Source of the DNA: Candidatus Schekmanbacteria bacterium
Lineage (GTDB): Bacteria; CSSED10-310; JACPHN01
NCBI GenBank assembly: GCA_016188575.1
Contig: JACPHN010000189.1
Span: forward strand, 1-20,741
Direction of reading: 5' to 3'
DNA: 20,741 nucleotides
The notes under the pieces are model-generated. The model was not told the origin of the DNA and searched no databases. It saw only the letters and a program-made list of their open reading frames with translations. How positions within the stretch are numbered: the first letter of the stretch is position 1; each line of letters opens with the position of its first letter. This document shows, piece by piece, positions 13,242 to 19,580 of this stretch. The translations under genes and the position numbers were made by a program.

Positions 13242-14933
13242 CTAGTCGTCCCGTTCCCCGGGGTGGCGCCGGCGGCGGTTCAGCCGGTCGATCCCGAGCG
13301 TCTGCAGGCGGCTCCGGAAGCGCGAGCGCGGCATGTCCAAAGCTTCTGCCGCCCACAGCACGACGCCGTCGTGACGGCTCAACGCCAGCTCGATCATGTG
13401 GCGCTCGTGCTCATCAAGCAGCGACCGCTCCGCCTCCAAGCGGTGATAGGTCTCCGCGAGATTGGCTTCGTCGACGGCAAACGCCTGGCACAGAGGACCG
13501 TCGCTTGCAAGCGCCGGGACGGCTGGTTCGGGGCGCACTTCGTGCGCTGTCGGCACGTGGTCCCTGGACAGTTTCGTCGCCGACGAATCAGCGCTGAGCG
13601 CATTCGCCACAGTCTTGTCAAGGAGGTGCTGCAGCTCGCGAATGTTCCCATCCCAGGCCAGCTTCGCCGAGAGCAAATAGTCGCGCAGCGAGGGCGCAAG
13701 CTCCCAGCGCCTTTTTCCGTCCGTCCGCCGCAGGTACTGCTCTGCCAGCATTGGAATGTCGGCGCGGCGGTCGCGGAGAGGCGGCAGCCGCACGACGGTC
13801 CCCGCGAGACGGTAGTAGACGTCCAGCCGAAACTCGCTGCGCCGCACCGCGGCGTCGATATCGCCATTGGTCGCGGCGATGACGCGGGTCACGACCTGTT
13901 TCGGGGCGGGCCCATTCCAGCCGAGCGGCTCGTATGTGCCGTCCTGCAGAAAATCGAGCAAAAGAGGTTGCACATCCAGGGGCAGATTGAGGACCTCATC
14001 GAGAAACAAGGTCCCGCCGCTCGCTCGCTCGACCTTCCCCACGCGGTCGGTCACCGCCCCCGTGTAGGAACCCTTCACGTGCCCGAATAGCTCGGAAATA
14101 ACCGTGTTGCGATCGTCGAGGCGACCGAGGTTGGCGCGTACAAACGGCAGTCGGCGGTGGCTCGCGGCCGCGATCGCTCTGGCGAACAAGGTCTTCCCCG
14201 TTCCGGATTCGCCCAAGATCAGGATGGGGGTGTCGCGCGATAGCACGGGTATGAGTTGCTTGCGAATCCCGGCCAGGGTCGAAGGTCCGAGCAGGTCGTC
14301 AAGGCTCGGCAGATTCTGGTCATCGAGAAGGTTCGATTCGCTGAAACTCTCGGCGGCCTGAATCCGCCTGGACAGGTGCATGGTTTCGTGGTGGTCCAGC
14401 GCCCACGCCATGAGCTTGGTCGCCGTCTGAAACAGTGCCAGGTGAAGATCGCCCAGGATCTGCTGGGCGCTGCGGAAGTCCAGGTAGACGACGCCGCGGA
14501 TTTCACGCTTGAGGCGCTCGCGGTCGGCGGCATCCGGGGCCGGGTCGCGCCAGGTGATGGCGCGCATCGGTCCGGCGAGCACGCCAGTGATCCCATAGGT
14601 AGCGAAGGAATCCGCGCCTCCCATGTCGCTGATGTCGAAGATGTAGTCGCCGGTGTCGAGGACGCGCTGCAGGGTCGTGTTGCTTATCTGGGCCTGTTCG
14701 TGCGGCTTCAGGCGATGCCCCCACTTGCGCGCCTGAATCGGATACGGGGTGCCGTCAGAGGTCAGACGCAGAACGAGGCCGCGATCGGCTCCGAGGATCT
14801 CGATGATCGTGTCCAGACAGTCGGTAAGCACCGTGTCCACATCGCGCGCCTCGTAGACGCGATCGACAACACCTTCGATCGCCTTCCACATCTGGGCGTG
14901 GTCGAGAACCGGGGGGAGAGCAAAGGGGTCCAT
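13242..14933 (-). CDS. Sigma-54-dependent transcriptional activator: GAF, AAA+ and Fis-type HTH
   Basis: A 563-residue enhancer-binding protein. Residues ~15-190 form a GAF-type sensor (CLDTIIEILGADRGLVLRL and RGVVYLDFRSAQQI). The AAA+ domain has Walker A GESGTGKT at 241-248, the sigma-54 contact loop as GSYTGA at 288-293 (the common form is GAFTGA), Walker B GGTLFLDEV, and FRLDVYYRLAGTVVRLPPLRDR. The C-terminus (HERHMIELALSRHDGVVLWAAEALDMPRSRFRSRL) is a Fis-like helix-turn-helix. There is no receiver domain, so a ligand or redox signal sensed by the GAF domain is likely. ATG 14933 is supported by AAGGAG 6 nt upstream; the frame is open further upstream but crosses the promoter. It is divergent from lon, which makes lon a candidate target. 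Confidence 0.94.
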   Translation of the reverse strand: MDPFALPPVLDHAQMWKAIEGVVDRVYEARDVDTVLTDCLDTIIEILGADRGLVLRLTSDGTPYPIQARKWGHRLKPHEQAQISNTTLQRVLDTGDYIFDISDMGGADSFATYGITGVLAGPMRAITWRDPAPDAADRERLKREIRGVVYLDFRSAQQILGDLHLALFQTATKLMAWALDHHETMHLSRRIQAAESFSESNLLDDQNLPSLDDLLGPSTLAGIRKQLIPVLSRDTPILILGESGTGKTLFARAIAAASHRRLPFVRANLGRLDDRNTVISELFGHVKGSYTGAVTDRVGKVERASGGTLFLDEVLNLPLDVQPLLLDFLQDGTYEPLGWNGPAPKQVVTRVIAATNGDIDAAVRRSEFRLDVYYRLAGTVVRLPPLRDRRADIPMLAEQYLRRTDGKRRWELAPSLRDYLLSAKLAWDGNIRELQHLLDKTVANALSADSSATKLSRDHVPTAHEVRPEPAVPALASDGPLCQAFAVDEANLAETYHRLEAERSLLDEHERHMIELALSRHDGVVLWAAEALDMPRSRFRSRLQTLGIDRLNRRRRHPGERDD

Positions 14934-14973
14934 GAAACACTCCTTGGGCCACAGCGGGCGGCATGTTGGAGCA

Positions 14974-14982
14974 AGTATAGCA
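14974..14982 (-). promoter_or_regulatory. Extended -10 promoter of the sigma-54 activator gene
   Basis: On the minus strand TGCTATACT (14982-14974), an extended -10 with TATACT. No good -35 lies 17 bp upstream, where palindromic sequence occurs instead. The transcript start would be near 14967, about 34 nt before ATG 14933. Confidence 0.5.
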
Positions 14983-14986
14983 CAAA

Positions 14987-15010
14987 TGGCAAGTGCCACC
15001 AGTGCGGCAC
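14987..15010. promoter_or_regulatory. Overlapping palindromes between the activator gene and lon, candidate operator/enhancer
   Basis: TGGCA-AG-TGCCA (14987-14998) overlaps GTGCC-N8-GGCAC (14993-15010). They lie just upstream of the activator's -10 and about 80-100 bp upstream of the putative lon start, a fitting place for binding of a Fis-type HTH dimer. Confidence 0.4.
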
Positions 15011-15022
15011 ATGCGACCACGG

Positions 15023-15051
15023 TTGCCGGACCTGCCGGCTGCGACTAGACT
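15023..15051 (+). promoter_or_regulatory. Candidate sigma-70 promoter of lon
   Basis: TTGCCG (15023-15028), a 17-bp spacer and TAGACT (15046-15051); each hexamer matches the consensus at four of six positions. Its -10 and downstream bases (CTAGACTGCGAA) are identical to those of the acyl carrier protein promoter at 5564-5575. Confidence 0.35.
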
Positions 15052-15063
15052 GCGAACCGACCG

Positions 15064-15080
15064 CTGGCACCCGCATCGCG
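15064..15080 (+). promoter_or_regulatory. Candidate sigma-54 (-24/-12) promoter of lon
   Basis: CTGGCAC (15064-15070) matches the -24 element fully; GG (15066-15067) and GC (15078-15079) are 10 bp apart as sigma-54 requires. The -12 element is TCGCG instead of TTGCA. The start would be near 15091, 40 nt before ATG 15131. A chance match of similar quality occurs inside the thioesterase gene (near 6263), so this rests mainly on context. Confidence 0.33.
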
Positions 15081-15130
15081 GCGCCGGCACGGCACCAGCC
15101 CCGCGCTCACCGTCAACCAGGAAGGCGATC

Positions 15131-17677
15131 ATGGCCGAAGAGCAGTTCGAAATCGTGGATGAGGAGCCCGATGCCCCCATAGCGACTCCGACCGCCGCCG
15201 ACGACTCCGGCGAAGCGGGCGTCATCCTCGCCTCGGAGGTCCTCCCCTCGACTCTCGTGCTCGTGCCCATCGGGCCACGCCCGTTCTTTCCCGGGATGCC
15301 CGTGCCATTGCAGGTGATCGGGCCAGAACGCCTTGAAATGCTCAAACGCGTGCTGAGCTCCCCGGCCAGAGCAGTGGGCCTGGTCCTGGTCAAGGACGCG
15401 AGCGCCAGTGACGAGCCGGAAAACCTGTATTCGGTGGGCGTGGCCGCGCGCGTGCTGAAGGTCATCGGCGGTGACGTCGACCGCGTCCAGGTGCTCGTGC
15501 ACACCCTCAGCCGCTTTCGCGTCGACGCCGCCACGAAAACGCCGCACGGAGTCGTTGCCAACGTCACCTATCACCATCCGCGCCAGCACCCCGCTACCGT
15601 CGAGCTCCGCGCCTACTCCCTGGCGGTGATCTCCACGCTCAAGGAGCTCATGCAGGTGCACCCGCTGTATGCGGAAGGAATCCGTGCCTTCTTCGCTCAC
15701 TCCAACATGGACGATCCGGGCCAGCTCGCTGACTTCGCCGCAACCCTGACGACGGCGGAGGGCGCCGAGCTGCAAAAGGTGCTCGAAACCTTCGACGTCA
15801 GGCGACGCATCGACCGAGTCCTGGGCCTGCTAAAAAAGGAGCTCGAGGTTGCCTTGCTCCAACAGAAGATCAACAAGCAGATCGAGGAGAAGATGTCGAA
15901 GAATCAGCGCGAGTTCTTCCTTCGAGAGCAACTGAAGGAGATCAAGAAAGAGCTCGGGCTGGAAAAAGAGGGCAAGGACGCGGAGATCGAAAAGTTTGCG
16001 GCGCGCCTGGAGAAGCTCGTGCTCAATGCGGAGGCGCGCCGGGCCGTTGACGACGAGATGAGCAAGCTCAAGATCCTCGAGCCCTTGTCGCCTGAGTACA
16101 CGGTGAGCCGGAACTACCTCGACTGGCTGACCGTGTTGCCGTGGGGAAAGCTGAGCCGGGATTCGTATGATCTCGAGCGGGCGCGCCGGGTCCTCGATCG
16201 CGACCATTTCGGCTTGCAAGACGTCAAGGACCGGATCCTCGAGTTTATCGCCGTGGGTAAGGTAAAAGGCGACATATCTGGTTCCATTCTCTGCCTGGTG
16301 GGTCCTCCAGGGGTCGGCAAGACCTCCGTCGGGCGTAGCATCGCCAACGCGCTTGACCGCACCTTTTTTCGCTTCTCGCTGGGTGGCATGCGCGACGAGG
16401 CGGAGATCAAGGGGCACCGGCGCACGTACATCGGCGCCATACCCGGAAAGTTCCTGCAGGCGCTCAAGAGCGCCGGCACCGCCAACCCGGTGCTGATGCT
16501 GGACGAGATCGACAAGATTGGTGCCTCGTTCCAGGGAGACCCGGCGTCCGCACTTCTGGAAGTGCTCGATCCGGAACAGAACAGCAGCTTCCGCGACCAC
16601 TACCTCGACGTTCCCTTTGACCTGTCAAACGTGCTCTTCATCGCCACCGCGAACCAGCTCGACACGATACCCGCGCCCTTGCTCGACCGCATGGAGACGA
16701 TCCGCCTTTCCGGGTACATCTTGGAGGAGAAAGTCGAGATCGCGCGCCGCTACCTCGTTCCCAAGCAGGCCGAAAAGCACGGGCTCGCCAAAGGGGCGGT
16801 GCGCTTCCGAGCGGAGGCACTCCGCGCCATCATCGACGGCTACGCCCGCGAAGCGGGGGTCCGAGGGCTGGAAGGGCAGATCAAGAAGATCATGAGAAAG
16901 GCGGCCATGGCCGCGGCCACGTGGGGCACCGGGCGAATCGTCGTCGGGGAAAGAGCGGTGGAAACCTACCTCGGGAAGCCGCTCTTTACCGAGGAGGCGA
17001 TCGAGGCGCCGGCGCCGGGCGTCGTCACGGGTCTGGCGTGGACCAGTCTCGGTGGCGCGACCTTGCAGATCGAGGCCACCGCCATGCTCGCCAAAGGCAA
17101 GGGGTTCAAGCAGACGGGGCAGCTCGGCGAGGTCATGGTGGAGAGCTCGGAAATTGCCTATTCCTTCGTCATGGCGAACTTGAAGCGACTGGGAGCCGAG
17201 GCGGATTTCTTTGAAACCCATTTCGTTCATCTTCACGTTCCCGCGGGTGCAACCAAGAAGGATGGACCATCTGCGGGCGTCACCATGGCCACGGCACTCG
17301 TGTCGATGATCGAGCGGCGGGCGGTCCGGGAGCGCCTCGGCATGACCGGCGAGCTGACCCTGCAGGGTCGCGTGCTCCCTATCGGCGGCGTCAAGGAAAA
17401 GGTCATTGCGGCGCGCCGCGTGGGCCTGGTGCGCCTGATCTTGCCGGAAGCGAACCGCAAGGATTTCGAGGAGCTTCCGGACTACCTGCGTGCGGACCTC
17501 GAAGTTACCTTCGCTCGTCACTACTGGGACGTGTACGCAGCGGCATTTGGCGCCCCCACCGGCGATACGGATAGGCGCCGCGCACCGCGCCGCTCAGGAT
17601 CGCGTCGCGCCGGCGCCGCAACAGGCGCCGAACCAGCGCCGGAAACGGCAGCATCCAGCCGTAATCCGGCCCAGTAA
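15131..17677 (+). CDS. lon: ATP-dependent protease La (LonA)
   Basis: An 848-residue LonA. The N-terminal substrate domain starts around residue 40 (LVLVPIGPRPFFPGMPVPL). A long coiled-coil (QQKINKQIEEKMSKNQREFFLREQ begins it) joins the AAA+ module: Walker A GPPGVGKT at 391-398 and Walker B VLMLDEIDKIG. The protease domain has the Ser-Lys dyad, Ser714 in KDGPSAG and Lys757 in GGVKEK. Lon degrades misfolded and regulatory proteins. ATG 15131 follows AGGAAGG by 5 nt; the frame is open back to 14993 but runs through the promoter region. There are two departures from the E. coli form: an acidic N-terminal extension of ~30 residues and a C-terminal tail of ~44 residues rich in Arg, Ala and Pro after YWDVYAAAF. 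The tail is encoded opposite the 3' end of the next gene. Confidence 0.97.
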   Translation: MAEEQFEIVDEEPDAPIATPTAADDSGEAGVILASEVLPSTLVLVPIGPRPFFPGMPVPLQVIGPERLEMLKRVLSSPARAVGLVLVKDASASDEPENLYSVGVAARVLKVIGGDVDRVQVLVHTLSRFRVDAATKTPHGVVANVTYHHPRQHPATVELRAYSLAVISTLKELMQVHPLYAEGIRAFFAHSNMDDPGQLADFAATLTTAEGAELQKVLETFDVRRRIDRVLGLLKKELEVALLQQKINKQIEEKMSKNQREFFLREQLKEIKKELGLEKEGKDAEIEKFAARLEKLVLNAEARRAVDDEMSKLKILEPLSPEYTVSRNYLDWLTVLPWGKLSRDSYDLERARRVLDRDHFGLQDVKDRILEFIAVGKVKGDISGSILCLVGPPGVGKTSVGRSIANALDRTFFRFSLGGMRDEAEIKGHRRTYIGAIPGKFLQALKSAGTANPVLMLDEIDKIGASFQGDPASALLEVLDPEQNSSFRDHYLDVPFDLSNVLFIATANQLDTIPAPLLDRMETIRLSGYILEEKVEIARRYLVPKQAEKHGLAKGAVRFRAEALRAIIDGYAREAGVRGLEGQIKKIMRKAAMAAATWGTGRIVVGERAVETYLGKPLFTEEAIEAPAPGVVTGLAWTSLGGATLQIEATAMLAKGKGFKQTGQLGEVMVESSEIAYSFVMANLKRLGAEADFFETHFVHLHVPAGATKKDGPSAGVTMATALVSMIERRAVRERLGMTGELTLQGRVLPIGGVKEKVIAARRVGLVRLILPEANRKDFEELPDYLRADLEVTFARHYWDVYAAAFGAPTGDTDRRRAPRRSGSRRAGAATGAEPAPETAASSRNPAQ

Positions 17678-18116
17678 AGCGCGCGGCGAGGCGCTCGATC
17701 GTGTCGTTCGAAATTGTTCCGGTGCGCTCGTGCTCGACGATCATGTCCTGCGTATAGCCGCGAAACTCCCAGAACGCGCGCGCCGTGAGCACGGCAGGCA
17801 AGAGCCCGACATAGGATAGCTCGAAAAGCAGCGGGAAGCGGCGCGCGTCAAGAAGGTGCACGAGCTCGTGTCGCAGGACCGCATAGTAGCGCTCCGGGCT
17901 CCATGAGGCGACGACCGCGCGCGGCGGCAGGTAAATGCGGCCGAACATCACCGTCGTGTAGGTATCGAGGTAGCGCGGGTTGAGGGGCGCGATCAGGCGC
18001 GCGATGAGGCGCTGCACCGGGGATTCGTCCTTGTGCACGAGGCACAGACCCGGGATCCGCTCGCGCATCCAGGCGAGCAGCTCGGCGATCTCCTCAGCAG
18101 TCACGCGTTCCTCCAC
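17505..18116 (-). CDS. Putative zinc metallopeptidase-like protein with HExxH motif
   Basis: About 203 residues of a family I do not recognise. HELVHLLD places the zinc-type motif at His83-Glu84-His87, and Glu117 in AFWEFRGYTQD, 30 residues later, could be the third ligand as in gluzincins. Between them lies a hydrophobic stretch (FPLLFELSYVGLLPAVLTA) that might contact the membrane. Upstream, TTVMFGRIYLPPRAV looks like the edge strand before the active-site helix. The C-terminal part is strongly basic (RRLLRRRRD). The start GTG 18116 is 7 nt after GGAGG; GTG 18119 and GTG 18104 are alternatives. The frame stays open further upstream but reads into the repeat and the antisense of the CoA-transferase, which I reject. 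Its last 173 bp overlap the 3' end of lon on the other strand. The substrate is unknown; it could be inactive. Confidence 0.72.
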   Translation of the reverse strand: MEERVTAEEIAELLAWMRERIPGLCLVHKDESPVQRLIARLIAPLNPRYLDTYTTVMFGRIYLPPRAVVASWSPERYYAVLRHELVHLLDARRFPLLFELSYVGLLPAVLTARAFWEFRGYTQDMIVEHERTGTISNDTIERLAARFTGPDYGWMLPFPALVRRLLRRRRDAILSGAVRGAYPYRRWGRQMPLRTRPSSDERR

Positions 18117-18123
18117 CACACCA

Positions 18124-18128
18124 CCTCC
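18124..18128 (-). promoter_or_regulatory. Shine-Dalgarno of the HExxH gene
   Basis: GGAGG on the minus strand, 7 nt before GTG 18116 and 4 nt before GTG 18119. It rules out starts further upstream in the long open frame. Confidence 0.5.
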
Positions 18129-18166
18129 GGCGCCATGCCACCCTAAATCCGCCGCCTGCCAAGGCG

Positions 18167-18231
18167 CAAGCTGCGCGGAATACGGACTAGGAAGCCCCCC
18201 ACCTGACGACCTCCCCCCGCAAGCAGGGGAG
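18167..18231 (+). repeat. Dispersed palindromic repeat, copy B
   Basis: Same 15-bp head CAAGCTGCGCGGAAT (18167-18181), then GAAG, a C-run and ACCT, and a stem-loop CTCCCC...GGGGAG (18211-18231) whose inner part is imperfect. It is the same orientation as copy A at 11860. It lies between the divergent HExxH and CoA-transferase genes, so a terminator role is unlikely for this copy. Confidence 0.65.
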
Positions 18232-18246
18232 ATGAACAGGTACGTG

Positions 18247-18275
18247 TTGCGGATGCCGGCCACGGTTTCTACAAT
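18247..18275 (+). promoter_or_regulatory. Sigma-70 promoter of the CoA-transferase gene, predicting a leaderless mRNA
   Basis: TTGCGG (18247-18252), a 17-bp spacer and TACAAT (18270-18275), a 5/6 match at -10. The -10 ends only 9 nt before ATG 18285, so the transcript would begin within about 0-4 nt of the start codon. Confidence 0.52.
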
Positions 18276-18284
18276 GCCCCGGTC

Positions 18285-19547
18285 ATGAAGAAGAACAATC
18301 GCACACCACTGCAGGGCATTCGCGTTCTTGACTTTACGCACAATCTCCCTGGCCCCTACGCGACGATGCTGCTCGCCGCGCTCGGAGCCGAGGTCATCAA
18401 GGTCGAACCACCGGGCGGCGACGTGGCGCGCGGCATCGGCCAGCTCTTCAACCTGGTCAACGGTGGGAAAAAAAGCGTGGTCGTGGACCTGAAGTCGTCC
18501 GCTGGTCGCGAAGATCTGGAACGGCTCATCGGGACCGCGGACGTCTTGGTCGAAGGATTCCGGCCAGGGGTCATGGCGAAGCTCGGGTTCTCCGCCGATC
18601 GCTGCCTGGAGCGCTGCCCGCGTTTGATTTACTGTTCGATCAGCGGTTTCGGGCAAACCGGGCCGTACGCCGCCTATCCTGGTCACGACCTCAACTACCA
18701 GGCGTTGACGGGGGTATGCGACATGGAACGAGGAGACGGCGACGGGGCCCCACGGGGAACGGCGCTGCCGATTGCGGACCTGTCAGCCTCATTTGTGGCT
18801 GCGGCGAGCATTCTGGCCGCGCTGTTCGGACGGGAAAGGGACGGCAAGGGCACGGTCCTCGATGTCGCGATGACAGATGCGGTGCTCTCGTGGGTCCACG
18901 TATGGAACGAGGGCTTGAGCCCGAAGCCGGCACGGCTGTCCGCCGCGCTGCCCATGGCCCAAAGGTGGATCGAGCACGCGGGGGAGAAACTCCCAGCGGG
19001 GCTCGCGGCGCTTGCCGGCACCCTGGCTGCGGCTCTCAGCAGCGAGCACGCAAGCAACCTCGCCGATCGGCTCGGCGCCTACGCCAAGAGCAGCGGCCTG
19101 CTGGCGCGGCTCGAACGTCTCCACCTGTACGTGCTGCCGCACTACAACATCTATCGCACGCGCGACGGGAAATACCTCAGCCTGGCGATTGTGGACGAAG
19201 ATCACTTCTGGCGCTCGTTTTCCCGAGACATGGGCTTTGGCGCGCACATCGGCTCCCTGCCGCTGCCCGCCCGCTTCCTGCTCGCATCGCCGCTGCGGGC
19301 TCTGGTCGAACGTGCGATCCGCAGGCATACGCTGCAGGAGCTCATGGGTCGCCTCAAGCTCACCGAGATCCCTGTCATGCCCGTGCTCACTCTCGAGCAG
19401 GCCCGGCGCGACGCACAGCTCCGTTCACGGCCCGTCGCTCTCGGCGGCGTGATCGGCTCGCCGCTGGCGATCGGAGAGCAAATTCGCGCCGCGGCGCCGC
19501 GGCTCGGCCAGCACACCGAGGAGATACTGGGAGCGCTTCGACCGTGA
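18285..19547 (+). CDS. Family III CoA-transferase / alpha-methylacyl-CoA racemase-like protein (CaiB/BaiF)
   Basis: A 420-residue protein of the CoA_transf_3 superfamily. The N-terminus VLDFTHNLPGPYATMLLAALGAEVIKVEPP is the classical signature. YCSISGFGQTGPYAAYPGHDLNYQALTG follows, and PIADLSASF comes 31 residues after the His. His134 of GHDLNY and Asp165 match the spacing of the catalytic His/Asp pair of alpha-methylacyl-CoA racemase, while Asp135 sits in the same segment, so both racemase and transferase activities are possible. Members move CoA between carboxylic acids or epimerise 2-methyl acyl-CoAs. Between the N- and C-terminal parts there is an Ala-rich insert (about 210-285) longer than in compact members. 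ATG 18285 has no Shine-Dalgarno but a promoter directly upstream. hisS follows after 33 bp on the same strand, possibly co-transcribed. Confidence 0.92.
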   Translation: MKKNNRTPLQGIRVLDFTHNLPGPYATMLLAALGAEVIKVEPPGGDVARGIGQLFNLVNGGKKSVVVDLKSSAGREDLERLIGTADVLVEGFRPGVMAKLGFSADRCLERCPRLIYCSISGFGQTGPYAAYPGHDLNYQALTGVCDMERGDGDGAPRGTALPIADLSASFVAAASILAALFGRERDGKGTVLDVAMTDAVLSWVHVWNEGLSPKPARLSAALPMAQRWIEHAGEKLPAGLAALAGTLAAALSSEHASNLADRLGAYAKSSGLLARLERLHLYVLPHYNIYRTRDGKYLSLAIVDEDHFWRSFSRDMGFGAHIGSLPLPARFLLASPLRALVERAIRRHTLQELMGRLKLTEIPVMPVLTLEQARRDAQLRSRPVALGGVIGSPLAIGEQIRAAAPRLGQHTEEILGALRP

Positions 19548-19580
19548 GGTCGGGGACCGCCCGGGGCAAAGGAAAAGCCA

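Noticed and set aside
11873-13597. A 574-codon plus-strand frame across the repeat, the flavoprotein and the activator gene
   Set aside because: Arg/Pro/Ala-rich translation without motifs; the opposite strand carries two well-recognised genes with good starts.
12954-14090. A 378-codon plus-strand frame opposite the sigma-54 activator
   Set aside because: Antisense of a conserved AAA+ domain; no ribosome site and no family signature.
14934-15020. Upstream extension of the activator frame, giving a hydrophobic N-terminus that mimics a signal peptide
   Set aside because: It crosses the extended -10; AAGGAG places the start at ATG 14933.
14993-15130. Upstream extension of the lon frame
   Set aside because: The added residues are basic and unlike Lon, the stretch contains the promoters, and AGGAAGG precedes ATG 15131.
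18117-18686. Upstream extension of the HExxH frame
   Set aside because: It passes through the palindromic repeat and the antisense of the CoA-transferase; GGAGG at 18124-18128 sets the start.
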